Source: Paenibacillus urinalis | GTDB taxonomy: Bacteria > Bacillota > Bacilli > Paenibacillales > Paenibacillaceae | Direction of reading: 5' to 3' | Length of the DNA: 64,000 nucleotides | Assembly (NCBI RefSeq): GCF_028747985.1 | Contig: NZ_CP118108.1 | Span: 3,105,501-3,169,500 of the forward strand | Shown: in pieces, positions 33,344 to 43,028 of the stretch | Layout of the letters: the number at the start of each line of letters is the position of its first letter | How positions within the stretch are numbered: the first letter of the stretch is position 1 | Translations under genes and position numbers: made by a program | Notes under the pieces: model-generated | The model's input: the letters and a program-made list of their open reading frames with translations, nothing else | Told to the model about the DNA's origin: nothing | The model's database searches: none

Positions 33344-36049
33344 TCATGAATATTTATAGCTGAACACATACTCGCCTGAGCCTGCTCTAAGCTCTACCGC
33401 TTCAGCTGTACTGGTTATTTCTATTATTCCTTTCACATCCTCTACGGGATGACCGCTTTCCAATAAATGAGCGTGATCCGCTCCCTCCAGAATAATCTTA
33501 GCTTCTGCATTTACTGGAATCTGAATTCGTACCGTTCTAAGTCCCTTATCTTCTTGCCATGACGATTCAATCCGTCCGTAAGGGGAATCCAGCTTAGCCG
33601 AAGCATGCTTAAGCTGTCCAGCTGCAAATCTTGGATGTATGCGTATCTTTTTATAAGCAATATCCGAATCCTCCATATCAAGACCTGCAAGATACCGATA
33701 CATCCAGTCGCCAATTGCACCATAGGCATAATGGTTATAGGAGTTCATATCATCACTCCAGAAAGAGCCATCAGGCTTGATGCCATCCCAATGCTCCCAT
33801 ATCGTTGTGGCCCCTTGCGTAACCGAATACAGCCATGATGGATAACTATCCTGCAGCAGTAATTTAACGGCGGTCTCATGATAGCCATTTTCAGACAAGA
33901 CGATGCACAAATAAGGCGTTCCTACAAAACCGGTCGTTAAATGATAGCCGTTCTGCACGACCATTCGGTTAAGTTCACTTGCTGTTCTTCTTCTGGTGTC
34001 TCCTTCAACGAGGCCAAACATTAGTGCAAGTACATGAGCAGTCTGCATAGGAGCAGCCAGACGACCGGCAGGTGTGACAAATTCATTCAGATAAGCTCTT
34101 CGCACCTGATACAGCAAATCACTGTATTCCTTTACGTCTTCGGATCTGCCCAGAACGACAGCCGCATTTCTTACGAGATCAACAGAATACGCATAGAACG
34201 ATGTAGCAATCAGATCGAGTGGTGTCGCCCCCACGTAGCTGTTCTCCTTCGCATCTAGAGCAAGCCAGTCTCCGAAATGATGACCAGTATTCCATAAATA
34301 TTCGTATTCACCTTCGCCTCGAATATAGTTCACCCAAGCCTTCATACTGTCATACTGCTCGGACAAGAGCCTGATGTCTCCGTAGCATTGGTACTGTGTC
34401 CAAGGACAGATGACCGCCGCATCGCCCCAAGCTGCCGAAGTATCTTTATTCCATTTCAAAATGTTCGGAATCGTAAAGGGTACACTTCCATCTTCTCTCT
34501 GATCAGCCGCCAGATCCCGCAGCCATTTGGCGAAGAAGGGCGCCACCTGATAATTAAATGCGGCTGTACGTATAAATACCTGAGCATCGCCGGTCCACCC
34601 GAGACGTTCATCCCGCTGCGGACAATCGGTTGGAATATCTACAAAGTTGCCGCGTTGTCCCCAAACGATGTTGTGCTGAAGCCGATTCACCCGTTCGTCT
34701 GAGCAGTCGAATTGTCCCGTCTGAACCATATCAGAATGCATGACTTCCCCTGTGAAGCCCTTTAGGAGTACCGAATCATCAAGCTCCTCAAGCCCTACAA
34801 TACGAACATACCTGAATCCCATGAAGGTAAATGCCGGTGCATAGTTGTCTTCACCATTTCCCCGTGCTGTATATACGACTAACTGCTTCGCACTTCGCAG
34901 ATTGCCGGTGTAAAAATTCCCTTCCCGATCCAGTACTTCCGCATGATCTAGCGTAATCTTCGTCCCTGCATCCAGATTCATATTCATCCGGATACGTCCA
35001 ACCATGTTCTGCCCCATATCGAGCACCGTTTCACCACGAGGAGTATGCAGTACCGACACCGGATGAATCGTTTCCGTTACCTTCACTGGCCAGTTCTCTT
35101 GTGCGATCAGCGGATGATACGGCAAATCCGATCGAGAGACGTCCTCCCAGCCGCTGTCATCATAATCGTATTTACTCCATCCTGCCTGCTCAAGTCTCGC
35201 ATCATAGATTTCACCATCATAGATACTGGTGTAACGAATAGGTCCTTCTGATGATTTCCATGTCGTATCTGTTACTACAACCTCTTCACTGCCATCTGCA
35301 TATTGCACATGCAGCTCAAGCAGGACGGCACGATGCTCTCCATAAGCGCTGCGATATCCCTTCTCCCAGGAGATGCGCCCTGAATACCAGCCATCTGCTG
35401 CTTGAATGCCGATACCATTACCGCCTGCTTGCAGATAACGAGTTACATCGTACGTTTGGTATTGATGCCGGTGATGATAGCTGGTCCATCCTGGGGCAAG
35501 CAGCTCCTCGCCGACGCGTTCCCCATTTAAATGCAAGTCGTACAAGCCTGCTGCCGTAGCATACACTCGGGCAGATACGATATTCTCCTTCAGCTGGAAC
35601 GTTGTTCGGAGCAGTGAAACAGGTGGTGAATCAGGCCATTCCTGAGCCTGCTGCACAGCGGGCAGCTGCTTCGGCATAATCCATTTTGCCTGCCATTCAC
35701 CAGAGTCAAGAAATGCGGTCTCCCACCATCCTGTACTGCTCCACTCGGAACAATTGCCCTGCTGTTCCCACACTTTAACTCGGTAATAGTAGCGTGTTCT
35801 GGACTGTAGAGCGGGACCGGTATATTCAATATGAATGGATTGATCTGATTCAATCCTTCCGGTATCCCATAGATACAGGCTGAAGTCAGGCAGATCTGAG
35901 ACAACAAGCTGATACGCCTGCTGCTTGATTCCTCTTTCCTTCGAACTCAATTTCCATCCAAATCGGGGGACGAACTGATCGGTCCCGAGTAATTCCTCAC
36001 GATATTCACAGGTGACTTGGCTCACTGAAAGTGCTGCTTGTGGATTCAT
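33344..36049 (-). CDS. GH78 alpha-L-rhamnosidase
   Basis: The 901-residue protein has the full GH78 order. These are an N-terminal Fn3-like part (TRYYYRVKVWEQQGNCSEWS), the rhamnosidase N-terminal carbohydrate-binding domain (AAGLYDLHLNGERVGEELLAPGWT), and the concanavalin-like part. The (alpha/alpha)6 barrel has the catalytic stretch DIPTDCPQRDERLGWTGDAQ (acid Asp/Glu) and GATTIWEHWDGIKPDGSF, and a C-terminal beta-sandwich follows. With no signal peptide it releases L-rhamnose from imported oligosaccharides inside the cell. ATG 36049 follows AGGAGAGG. It is divergent from an AraC regulator. It is monocistronic, and the product feeds a rhamnose pathway whose aldolase is broken here. Confidence 0.93.
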   Translation of the reverse strand: MNPQAALSVSQVTCEYREELLGTDQFVPRFGWKLSSKERGIKQQAYQLVVSDLPDFSLYLWDTGRIESDQSIHIEYTGPALQSRTRYYYRVKVWEQQGNCSEWSSTGWWETAFLDSGEWQAKWIMPKQLPAVQQAQEWPDSPPVSLLRTTFQLKENIVSARVYATAAGLYDLHLNGERVGEELLAPGWTSYHHRHQYQTYDVTRYLQAGGNGIGIQAADGWYSGRISWEKGYRSAYGEHRAVLLELHVQYADGSEEVVVTDTTWKSSEGPIRYTSIYDGEIYDARLEQAGWSKYDYDDSGWEDVSRSDLPYHPLIAQENWPVKVTETIHPVSVLHTPRGETVLDMGQNMVGRIRMNMNLDAGTKITLDHAEVLDREGNFYTGNLRSAKQLVVYTARGNGEDNYAPAFTFMGFRYVRIVGLEELDDSVLLKGFTGEVMHSDMVQTGQFDCSDERVNRLQHNIVWGQRGNFVDIPTDCPQRDERLGWTGDAQVFIRTAAFNYQVAPFFAKWLRDLAADQREDGSVPFTIPNILKWNKDTSAAWGDAAVICPWTQYQCYGDIRLLSEQYDSMKAWVNYIRGEGEYEYLWNTGHHFGDWLALDAKENSYVGATPLDLIATSFYAYSVDLVRNAAVVLGRSEDVKEYSDLLYQVRRAYLNEFVTPAGRLAAPMQTAHVLALMFGLVEGDTRRRTASELNRMVVQNGYHLTTGFVGTPYLCIVLSENGYHETAVKLLLQDSYPSWLYSVTQGATTIWEHWDGIKPDGSFWSDDMNSYNHYAYGAIGDWMYRYLAGLDMEDSDIAYKKIRIHPRFAAGQLKHASAKLDSPYGRIESSWQEDKGLRTVRIQIPVNAEAKIILEGADHAHLLESGHPVEDVKGIIEITSTAEAVELRAGSGEYVFSYKYS

Positions 36050-36124
36050 CAACCTCTCCTGCCTTCCTTTGTCGAATGTCGAATATCTTCCCTTGTGTTT
36101 TTCCCTCTTTCATTTTACGATGAA

Positions 36125-36138
36125 TGATAGCGCTTTAT
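36125..36138. promoter_or_regulatory. cre-like box between GH78 and its AraC regulator
   Basis: TGATAGCGCTTTAT matches the CcpA consensus TGWNANCGNTNWCA at 12 of 14 positions, failing only at the last two. It lies about 75 bases before the GH78 start and 76 before the AraC start. Confidence 0.4.
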
Positions 36139-36214
36139 ATGGTGTAATCAGACAAAACATACAGACTGATCAGACATTATTTAAGAAGAGACAATACATG
36201 AGGAGGCAGGCGAT

Positions 36215-37072
36215 ATGATCAGTGCCAAACGGAGAATCGATATGATCAGAGGCGAATCCTTTTTTTCACAGGGTTTACCGTTATATCTCAATCGCAGTGT
36301 GGAATCATATGAGCTATCCGAGCATCAGCATGACTTCTTTGAGATCAGCTATGTTGCTGAAGGCAGCGGCACACATATCCTGAGCAGTACGAGCCTGCCG
36401 GTTAAGCAAGGGGATCTCTTTTTACTGCCCCAAGGTACGTCTCATGTCTTCAGACCTCACGGCATAACGAGCGGACAGCCGCTTATTGTCTACAATTGTA
36501 TATTAGCACTTGAAGAATTTAGACAGTCCGTGGCTCCCATTCCTGGCAGCGATGTGCTGAACACCCTGCTGACAATGCATGAATATCGCCAATACAGTGA
36601 TAAATATGGAAAACTACTTACTATATTCCAGCAATTACACCAGGAGTACCAAGCTCAGAAGGTTGGAAGAGAGCTCGCACTGTACAGTGGCATCTTACAG
36701 CTGCTCCTGCTCATTAACCGAATGGAAACGGCAGAGGATCCTAGAGAAGGTGAGAATTCCATTCATCTGGAAGCGGTACTAAGTGAGCTGCATGAAAGAT
36801 ATGGCTATCGAATCACCGTACAGGAAATGGCGCATAAAATGGGGCTCAGTGAGCGGCAATTCCATCGAGTTTTTAAACGCCATATGGGGATGAACATGAC
36901 CGATTATCTGCAAAATATAAGAATCCATGCGGCAGGACGTCTGCTTCGTACGACCTCGCAAAAAGTCAGTAACATCGCATCCGCTGTAGGGTATCAGGAT
37001 GTGTCCTATTTCAATGCTCTATTCAAACAGAAGACAGGTTGCACGCCAATTGAGTATCGACGGATGATTTGA
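36215..37072 (+). CDS. AraC family regulator (RhaR/RhaS-like layout)
   Basis: The 285-residue protein has an N-terminal cupin (about 25-100; HQHDFFEISYVAEGSGTHIL with metal-type His, QGDLFLLPQGTSHVF). Its C-terminal AraC HTH pair (about 185-283) includes RITVQEMAHKMGLSERQFHRVFKRHMG and IASAVGYQDVSYFNALFKQKTGCTP. AGGAGG lies nine bases before the ATG. Being divergent from the GH78 rhamnosidase, it probably activates that gene in response to rhamnose or a rhamnoside. The rhamnose link is inference from the neighbour. Confidence 0.88.
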   Translation: MISAKRRIDMIRGESFFSQGLPLYLNRSVESYELSEHQHDFFEISYVAEGSGTHILSSTSLPVKQGDLFLLPQGTSHVFRPHGITSGQPLIVYNCILALEEFRQSVAPIPGSDVLNTLLTMHEYRQYSDKYGKLLTIFQQLHQEYQAQKVGRELALYSGILQLLLLINRMETAEDPREGENSIHLEAVLSELHERYGYRITVQEMAHKMGLSERQFHRVFKRHMGMNMTDYLQNIRIHAAGRLLRTTSQKVSNIASAVGYQDVSYFNALFKQKTGCTPIEYRRMI

Positions 37073-37095
37073 ATTTCTATTTGAATTCCGCAAAA

Positions 37096-37144
37096 AAACA
37101 GTGCCGGTATGGACATCAGTCATGTCTGCATCCGAGCACTGTTT
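37096..37144. terminator. Bidirectional terminator between AraC and GDPD genes
   Basis: AAACAGTGC (37096-37104) pairs with GCACTGTTT (37136-37144), with an inner GACAT/ATGTC stem. TTTTATC follows on the plus strand and TTTTGCGG on the minus strand. Confidence 0.75.
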
Positions 37145-37204
37145 TATCGTATCTATATGGGCCAGCAATACCTACAGATCTGATTCATTATGCTTCTATG
37201 CTGA

Positions 37205-37954
37205 CTACTTCAGACTCGCTTGAAGCTCAGCCAATACTTGCTGTAACTTCTCCGGGTAATCTGTAATGATTCCACTTACTCGAAGCTCTACCATACGTTT
37301 CATATCCTCTGTTTCATTTACCGTCCAGGGATACACCTCAAGTCCTTTTTCCAGAGCCACGGCTAACTGGTTGTCTGTGAGCTGCTTATAGTAAGGATGA
37401 AGGGAATACGTATTCACTCCTACTGCATCTGGCAGCAATTCAGGATGCTGAAAATCCTGATGGTACAGAAGTCCGAGCTTAATCGTAGCATCGAGAGCTT
37501 GAAGCTTCTGTAATGCTCCAAAGTGGAAGGAAGAAACGACAACCTGTTCTGTCCGGTCATATTCCCGCAGGAGGTTGACCAGCTTCTGTTCGATCCCTGC
37601 TTCCAGTCCACCTTTAATTTCTACGTTAATCATCAGATCCTTAGGTGCTAATTCAAAAACTTCTCTCAGCGTAGGGATCTTCTGCCCTTGATACTGCGCA
37701 TCGTACCAGCTCCCGGCATCGAAGCTTCTCAGTTCGTCCAGGGTCATATCCTGAACCGCTCCCGTACCATCTGTTGTACGGTCAATCGTGTAATCATGAA
37801 TGACCATGATCTCCTCATCCTTGGAGAGATGAATGTCCAGTTCAAATGCATGACAGCCTTGCGTAAGAGCAAGCTCGAAAGAAGCCAGTGTATTTTCGGG
37901 TGCTACTCCCGCTGCTCCCCTGTGTGCGATAATGATAGGCATCGTCGAATTCAT
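37205..37954 (-). CDS. Glycerophosphodiester phosphodiesterase (GDPD/UgpQ type)
   Basis: The 249-residue TIM-barrel enzyme has no signal peptide and is thus cytoplasmic. Catalytic signatures are IIAHRGAAGVAPENTLASF (HRG, PEN), then FELDIHLSKDEEIMVIHDYTIDRTTDG (ExD and the HD pair), with MINVEIKGG (ExK) further on. It hydrolyses glycerophosphodiesters to glycerol-3-phosphate and an alcohol. CAGGGAGTG precedes the ATG. It appears monocistronic and unrelated to the sugar genes around it. Confidence 0.92.
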   Translation of the reverse strand: MNSTMPIIIAHRGAAGVAPENTLASFELALTQGCHAFELDIHLSKDEEIMVIHDYTIDRTTDGTGAVQDMTLDELRSFDAGSWYDAQYQGQKIPTLREVFELAPKDLMINVEIKGGLEAGIEQKLVNLLREYDRTEQVVVSSFHFGALQKLQALDATIKLGLLYHQDFQHPELLPDAVGVNTYSLHPYYKQLTDNQLAVALEKGLEVYPWTVNETEDMKRMVELRVSGIITDYPEKLQQVLAELQASLK

Positions 37955-38096
37955 TGGTCACACTCCCTGATTGTCATTGGATTCATTGCTTCGCTTACGA
38001 CCTGTACGGACATGTCGTTCATGTTAAGTATATGAAGTTCAGGAGATGAGTTCTACCTTTTTGTGTTAAAAGATGCAAACAGCTTCGGACCAGGCT

Positions 38097-38948
38097 TTAC
38101 ATTTCATCAATGTTATAGAATCGTGCACAATTCCCTCCCAGAATACGGGCTTGGATCTCAGATGGAAGCGGATGAATATACGCAGTAACTACACCCATCA
38201 CTGCTCTGTAATCCCGGCTCACCGTGCAAACAGGCCAATCAGAGCCAATCATCAATCGTTCCGGACCAAAGGCTTCAAAGACGGTATCCAGGTAAGGGAC
38301 AAAATCCTCCGACCTCCAATGTGCCCAGTCTGCTTCGGTTACCATTCCAGACAGTTTACAATACACATTAGGTGACTTGGCGAGCTCCTGTATACCACTT
38401 CTCCATGAGTCCAGTTGCCCCTTCCCCTCCATAATCCTAGGTTTTGCTAAATGATCCAAGACAAACTTCTGCTCCGGGAACATTTGTGTTAAGGCTGCCG
38501 CATTCGGAAGATGCCGCTCATGTATAAGCAGATCATACGTTAATCCATACTTGCTCAAGAGACGGAGTCCGCGAAGAAAATCATCCCGCAGCATAAAGTG
38601 ATCATCAGGCTCATCCTGAATTAGATGTCTGATTCCCTTCAGCTTAGGATGAGCACTGAATCTCTCCAATTGCGCTGACACCGCCGGTGAACATAGATCG
38701 ACCCAGCCGACCACACCGTAAATAAATTCAAATTCATCCGCAAGCGAGAGGAGCCATTCAGTTTCGTGGAGTGATGGTCTAGCTTGAACGGCGATCGAAC
38801 CATCAAATGACAAGGAATCCAGAAGAGGCTTTAGGTCTGCTGGCATAAAGGGCCTTTTTAAAGCTTCATGACGATCATCAATCCAAGGATAATCACCGGA
38901 TGCATAATCAATAAAATGCTGATGGGCATCGATACGAACTGTGCTCAT
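38097..38948 (-). CDS. Amidohydrolase-2 family lactonase-like protein (L-rhamnono/fuconolactonase type)
   Basis: The 283-residue TIM-barrel metal hydrolase begins with RIDAHQHFIDYASGDYPW (HxH metal ligands). It has a His in FVLDHLAKPRI and ends with GPERLMIGSDWPVCTVSRDY, whose Asp is the catalytic base. Members of this group open sugar lactones (fuconolactone, rhamnonolactone) or related compounds. It lies 22 bases behind the remains of rhaD in the same direction, so the two were once an operon. The amidohydrolase is intact, but its promoter may have been lost with the front of rhaD. Confidence 0.82.
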   Translation of the reverse strand: MSTVRIDAHQHFIDYASGDYPWIDDRHEALKRPFMPADLKPLLDSLSFDGSIAVQARPSLHETEWLLSLADEFEFIYGVVGWVDLCSPAVSAQLERFSAHPKLKGIRHLIQDEPDDHFMLRDDFLRGLRLLSKYGLTYDLLIHERHLPNAAALTQMFPEQKFVLDHLAKPRIMEGKGQLDSWRSGIQELAKSPNVYCKLSGMVTEADWAHWRSEDFVPYLDTVFEAFGPERLMIGSDWPVCTVSRDYRAVMGVVTAYIHPLPSEIQARILGGNCARFYNIDEM

Positions 38949-38970
38949 TACATCCCTGCTTTCTATGAAT

Positions 38971-39293
38971 CTATTCTTTCATCTCCTTCTCATTTCTTTC
39001 GATTTCTTGATCTAGAATCCCTTTACGCGGATTGACTTTAAATGCTTTGGCAAGCGCAGCTAAAGAACCATCCAGGGAATGATGCCTACTCCTTCTGGAA
39101 ACACAACGATGCATTCTGTACACATTTCCCATAAGGACTGCGTGAAGTGACGATCCTCCAATTCATGAATAAATGTCATCGCAATGACATGCGCCGGATG
39201 TGTATGAATTATGGTGCGATGCGTTGGATCTATTTTCAAAAATTCAAGATACAGCTTTAAATCCTGCATATCAGTACGAAACAACACAAACAA
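38971..39293 (-). pseudogene. rhaD: Remnant of rhamnulose-1-phosphate aldolase (rhaD)
   Basis: The minus strand at 39060-39293 encodes a middle piece of class II aldolase Rha[21 protein letters not shown] with the zinc HxH pair, then [20 protein letters not shown] and WM. A stop follows at once. In another frame (38971 to about 39072) the enzyme's tail reads [18 protein letters not shown] and ends at TAG 38971. About 90 residues between the pieces and about 120 at the front are missing compared with E. coli RhaD (recalled from memory). The enzyme splits rhamnulose-1-phosphate into dihydroxyacetone phosphate and lactaldehyde. The gene is clearly dead. Confidence 0.82.
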
Positions 39294-39320
39294 ATAATAT
39301 ATTCCTGTTACAAAAAAATA

Positions 39321-39362
39321 AACGTAAGACAGACTCTAGTAACCATGCAGTCCGTCTTACGT
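39321..39362 (-). terminator. Intrinsic terminator of the GH127-GH43 operon
   Basis: AACGTAAGAC (39321-39330) pairs with GTCTTACGTT (39353-39362). On the minus strand the stem runs into TATTTTTTTGTAAC. It lies 75 bases behind the GH43 stop and just before the truncated rhaD. Confidence 0.85.
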
Positions 39363-39436
39363 TATCTATCATTTAAACCAGCTGTATTTTTTCAATCACG
39401 AATGATCTGATCATTCAACTTCTACTTCAACTTCAA

Positions 39437-40408
39437 CTATCGTATTTCCGCTTCTTGCTTCGTCAGACGATCCTGTGCAAAATTCCAATTCTTAATGCGC
39501 TCATACTCCTCCAAGGTAATCGGCAGCACGGTTCCGTGCTTGAAACCATATGGGAAGCTGAAGCTCTCGTCAGAACGAATAAACCTTCCACTGTCGATAT
39601 CATCTGCCAAAAATGGTACATAGCCCTGTCCTTCACCTTCCACACCGAAAAAGTCGAGCAGCAGACACCACCTGCCATCCTTGACCTTAAATGCCGTTGG
39701 CGCTTCATAAGCATGATGTCCCAGCTTCGCCATCTCTTCATCAAACGCTTCAATCCGGGTATGCTCACCAGTAAGAGTATTGCCCTTTTGGAGAATGATC
39801 CCCTCTGGATCCTTCTCGCTTTTTAGAAAACGATAGAAGATTCCGTTCTCCTCATAAATGGCCGAGTCAATAATTCCACTCCCGTCTTTGCGGCACAGCA
39901 TCTGCGGCTTCGAGAAATGAACGAAATCCTTCGTGCGGGAGTAATAGATCGCCTTATGTCCATAATTGTTGGAGGCATGAGCAGAAGACCAGTGCAGAAC
40001 ATAGTCCTCATTCTTGCTGTCATAAATGACATCGGGTGCCCACAGACAGCCAAAGTCCTCATCTCCAAGCTCAATCATTCTCTGCTCAGACCAATTCACC
40101 AGATCCTCCGACTCCCACAAAGACAAGCACTTGCTTCCTTCTCTTGAAATACGGGACCAGCTGCTCTTATACTTCGTATTGAATCCATTTGCCAAACTCA
40201 AATCCGTTGCAATAATGAAGAACTTTCCTTCTTTCGTCCGGACGATGGTATGGTCTCTAACTCCTCGATCACCCTGTTTACTCCACAGCACAGGATTTCC
40301 ATCATTGACTTGCTCCCAGTTCAGACCATCCGTACTCAGACCAAAATAAACCTGTTCACCGTCCGGTGTTTTCTTCTCTTTGAAATGCACAAATAGATAA
40401 GCGTCCAT
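39437..40408 (-). CDS. GH43 family arabinan-active glycoside hydrolase
   Basis: The 323-residue protein is a single five-bladed propeller without extra domains or signal peptide. Visible family blocks are GDRGVRDHTIVRTKEGKFFI, GCLWAPDVIYDSKNEDYVLHW, GIIDSAIYEENGIFYRFLKSE (the modulating Asp in IDSA) and HAYEAPTAFKVKDGRWCLL (acid Glu in YEAP). It begins directly at the propeller (AYLFVHFKE), as in the exo-arabinosidase subfamilies. It follows the GH127 gene by 69 bases in one operon. Together they should strip beta- and alpha-linked L-arabinofuranose from short arabino-oligosaccharides. The exact linkage is not provable here. Confidence 0.82.
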   Translation of the reverse strand: MDAYLFVHFKEKKTPDGEQVYFGLSTDGLNWEQVNDGNPVLWSKQGDRGVRDHTIVRTKEGKFFIIATDLSLANGFNTKYKSSWSRISREGSKCLSLWESEDLVNWSEQRMIELGDEDFGCLWAPDVIYDSKNEDYVLHWSSAHASNNYGHKAIYYSRTKDFVHFSKPQMLCRKDGSGIIDSAIYEENGIFYRFLKSEKDPEGIILQKGNTLTGEHTRIEAFDEEMAKLGHHAYEAPTAFKVKDGRWCLLLDFFGVEGEGQGYVPFLADDIDSGRFIRSDESFSFPYGFKHGTVLPITLEEYERIKNWNFAQDRLTKQEAEIR

Positions 40409-40477
40409 TACTAAATTCCTCCTTCTGAGATTTAAGGGAATGATCTAGTGTTATTTTTAAACCAAGGTGACTCATGC

Positions 40478-42769
40478 TTAAATGTTAAGCGGCCGCATCG
40501 TTCGCAGCACACCATAAATTCCATTCAAATCTGCTTCTGGCATGAACTTAACGACAATTTGACTGCTCTGTTGGATTAAGGCTTGCGGAATCGGATACTC
40601 CTTGGTTACAAATTCTCTTCTACGTTCATACCCGGTTTCCTCTCGCGCGAGAAGCTGATCATTCACATAAATGTTCATGGCACGATTATGATTGATGAGG
40701 AAGTACGTCACCTGAAGCACATTCTCATCATCTGGATCGACAGCCAGCGTATAGCTGAACCAGCCTTCCTCATTGGCAAGCCTGCCATTCTGGCCATCCC
40801 AAGCTCCGCTGAACGTATTCTCTCCTTTGATCCCATGCTGGAGCTCATACTGATCATTGCCTACCTGAACACTGTCAATCGTTGCCTGCTTCGTGAGGGC
40901 CTCAAGCCTGCCAAGCTCCAAATGACGCTCCAACTCCTTCGAGTTGGATTCAACTATGTTCCAGTAGATACCGTATCTTTCTGTATGCTGCTTATAGTGC
41001 GGTGTAAAAATCAACCGGTCATCCTCATCGGTATTCCTTAATCGAAATTCCATTCGATCCTCTTCTTTGACCATATGCTCTTCTATGGACAGAATCCATT
41101 CTTTAGGACTCATTCCGTTTGGAATGATAAAGTCCTTCACTAGCATTCGCTTTGTTGGCACTTGTACCATGATGCCTGTGCTGGACAGTGACATATCTTC
41201 ATTCCCTAGAGCTGCGCTGAGTACAATTGGACCATACTGGAAGCCAACCGCCGCGGGATTGTCAGGGAGCCTGCAGGCAAGCACCTTCATCGGCAGAACG
41301 ATATGCAACACATCACCGTTGTGCCAGGTGCGGTCTACCTCCAGATATTCATTTTTGATCTCAGGTTCAAACCGCTTGCCATTTAATAGAACTGTTATTT
41401 CACCCTTAACCCAATAAGGCACTCTAATATAGAGCTTCATCGCCTTGTCTCGGCCATCTGCCGTTTCCATCGTAAACTGGACATCATCACGATCCGGTAT
41501 ACAGGCGGTTTGCGTAATTGTTATATCCTCCTGTGCAAAATCCAGCCTGGAGCTAATAAATTGATTCACGTACAGCTCGTTGTCATTGTAAAAATATATG
41601 CTGTCATTCAGCTTCGTAAAGCTCTCCATTCCCGTACCTGTACAGCACCAGAAGTGCTCAAATGGAGAGCTATATATTTTGAAATAACCAGTAGCCATTG
41701 GCTGGAAATACATGGTCATTCCCGTTTCGGGATTTTGCGAGGATAGAATTGCATTCATGTAGCTCGTTTCATAATAATCGGCATACTTCTTGTCCCGGGT
41801 TAGTTTGAACAGCTCACGAGTCAGCTTCAGCATGTTATAGCTGTTACAAGTCTCGCAGGTGATATCGGACCGCCTTGCATCCAGAACATCCGGATCTCCA
41901 AAATGCTCGGATTCACTGTTGCCTCCTGTCATATACGTGTGATGATAAACAACAATATCCCAGAATTTCTTGGCTGCCTCCAAATAAAATTTCTCACTGT
42001 CACCAAGTGTTAGATAACGGTTAAGCGCTCCCAGAAATTTAGGAATCGTTGTGTTCGCATGCTTGCCTTTTAATATATCTGCACCCTGAGCAATTGCTTT
42101 GAACAAGGGAATCTCATCGAATTTGTGAGCTGCTTCCAAGTGCTTCGGATCGGATGATATTTTATAAAGATCATACATGCAGTCATTCATACCGCCGTAT
42201 TCTACAGACAGCACGATTGTTTGCAGCTCTTGAGACCAGCGGGATGTGCGTAAGGCAACCCAGTCTCCTAATTTACAGACCAGGCTCTTGGCATCAGCCA
42301 CATTCGCTCTCTGGTAAACAGCGATGAGTCCGGCGATCAGTTTATGTATGGTGTACCACGGAACCCAGGCGGGTTGTCTCTTCTCCACATTATCGATCAA
42401 GCTCTCGGGAAATGCCGACAAATAACCGCTTTCAAACTGACATTCGGTAAGCTCGCTTATGATATAATCCAATTTGTTAAGCAGAGCCGGATCTCTCGTC
42501 TGCTCATAAGCTTGAGCACATGCAGTCATGAAATGCCCGAGCGTATGTCCCCGAATCTCGGTGTCCTCCCATCCCGGATATTTCTCTGCCTTCGGAGGAA
42601 GGCCTCGGTTCTCCCGAAATCCAGCGAGCAGACGATCCAGGTCATAGCTATGTAAATAGTGGAGCTCTTTCTCAAATGCGTTAATATGAAACTCTCCAGT
42701 CAAGTGCACCTGGTTGATAGCAAAATCCTGCAGTACATGACTTTTTACTGCTTCTTCCTTTGCAGACAT
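40478..42769 (-). CDS. GH127 family beta-L-arabinofuranosidase (DUF1680)
   Basis: The 763-residue cytoplasmic enzyme has an (alpha/alpha)6 barrel. ADIRGHTLGHFM-like sequence occurs near residue 70, and the zinc site in DITCETCNSYNMLKLTRELF carries the Glu and Cys equal to Glu338/Cys340 of the bifidobacterial enzyme. FWCCTGTGMESF carries the Cys pair equal to Cys417/Cys418, one of which is the nucleophile. C-terminal beta-sandwich domains follow. It releases L-arabinose from beta-1,2-linked arabinofuranosides. It is first gene of a two-gene operon with GH43, divergent from an AraC regulator. All catalytic residues are present. Confidence 0.9.
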   Translation of the reverse strand: MSAKEEAVKSHVLQDFAINQVHLTGEFHINAFEKELHYLHSYDLDRLLAGFRENRGLPPKAEKYPGWEDTEIRGHTLGHFMTACAQAYEQTRDPALLNKLDYIISELTECQFESGYLSAFPESLIDNVEKRQPAWVPWYTIHKLIAGLIAVYQRANVADAKSLVCKLGDWVALRTSRWSQELQTIVLSVEYGGMNDCMYDLYKISSDPKHLEAAHKFDEIPLFKAIAQGADILKGKHANTTIPKFLGALNRYLTLGDSEKFYLEAAKKFWDIVVYHHTYMTGGNSESEHFGDPDVLDARRSDITCETCNSYNMLKLTRELFKLTRDKKYADYYETSYMNAILSSQNPETGMTMYFQPMATGYFKIYSSPFEHFWCCTGTGMESFTKLNDSIYFYNDNELYVNQFISSRLDFAQEDITITQTACIPDRDDVQFTMETADGRDKAMKLYIRVPYWVKGEITVLLNGKRFEPEIKNEYLEVDRTWHNGDVLHIVLPMKVLACRLPDNPAAVGFQYGPIVLSAALGNEDMSLSSTGIMVQVPTKRMLVKDFIIPNGMSPKEWILSIEEHMVKEEDRMEFRLRNTDEDDRLIFTPHYKQHTERYGIYWNIVESNSKELERHLELGRLEALTKQATIDSVQVGNDQYELQHGIKGENTFSGAWDGQNGRLANEEGWFSYTLAVDPDDENVLQVTYFLINHNRAMNIYVNDQLLAREETGYERRREFVTKEYPIPQALIQQSSQIVVKFMPEADLNGIYGVLRTMRPLNI

Positions 42770-43028
42770 CTTTCTTCCACCTTCCGAAACTCTTCTATAC
42801 GGTTCAGCTTGCTATTTCAGAATAACGATTTCATATCTAGGAGTGAAGTGGAGAAACGTTCGAATTCGTGTAAAAAAGTCAGACGATTGCGTATTGATGT
42901 ATATGAGCATAGAATTTAAAATCATAGTTAAGACCAACTAGTGGTGCCTTTTCATCCCCATCCATTATAATAAGATACAGCAAGCTGAAGGTGTGAAAAA
43001 GACAGATACATACGGAGGATATACATCA

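Noticed and set aside
39060..39293. 77-residue ORF as an intact small gene
   Set aside because: It is a middle fragment of RhaD without substrate-binding front or back halves, and the true tail follows in another frame.
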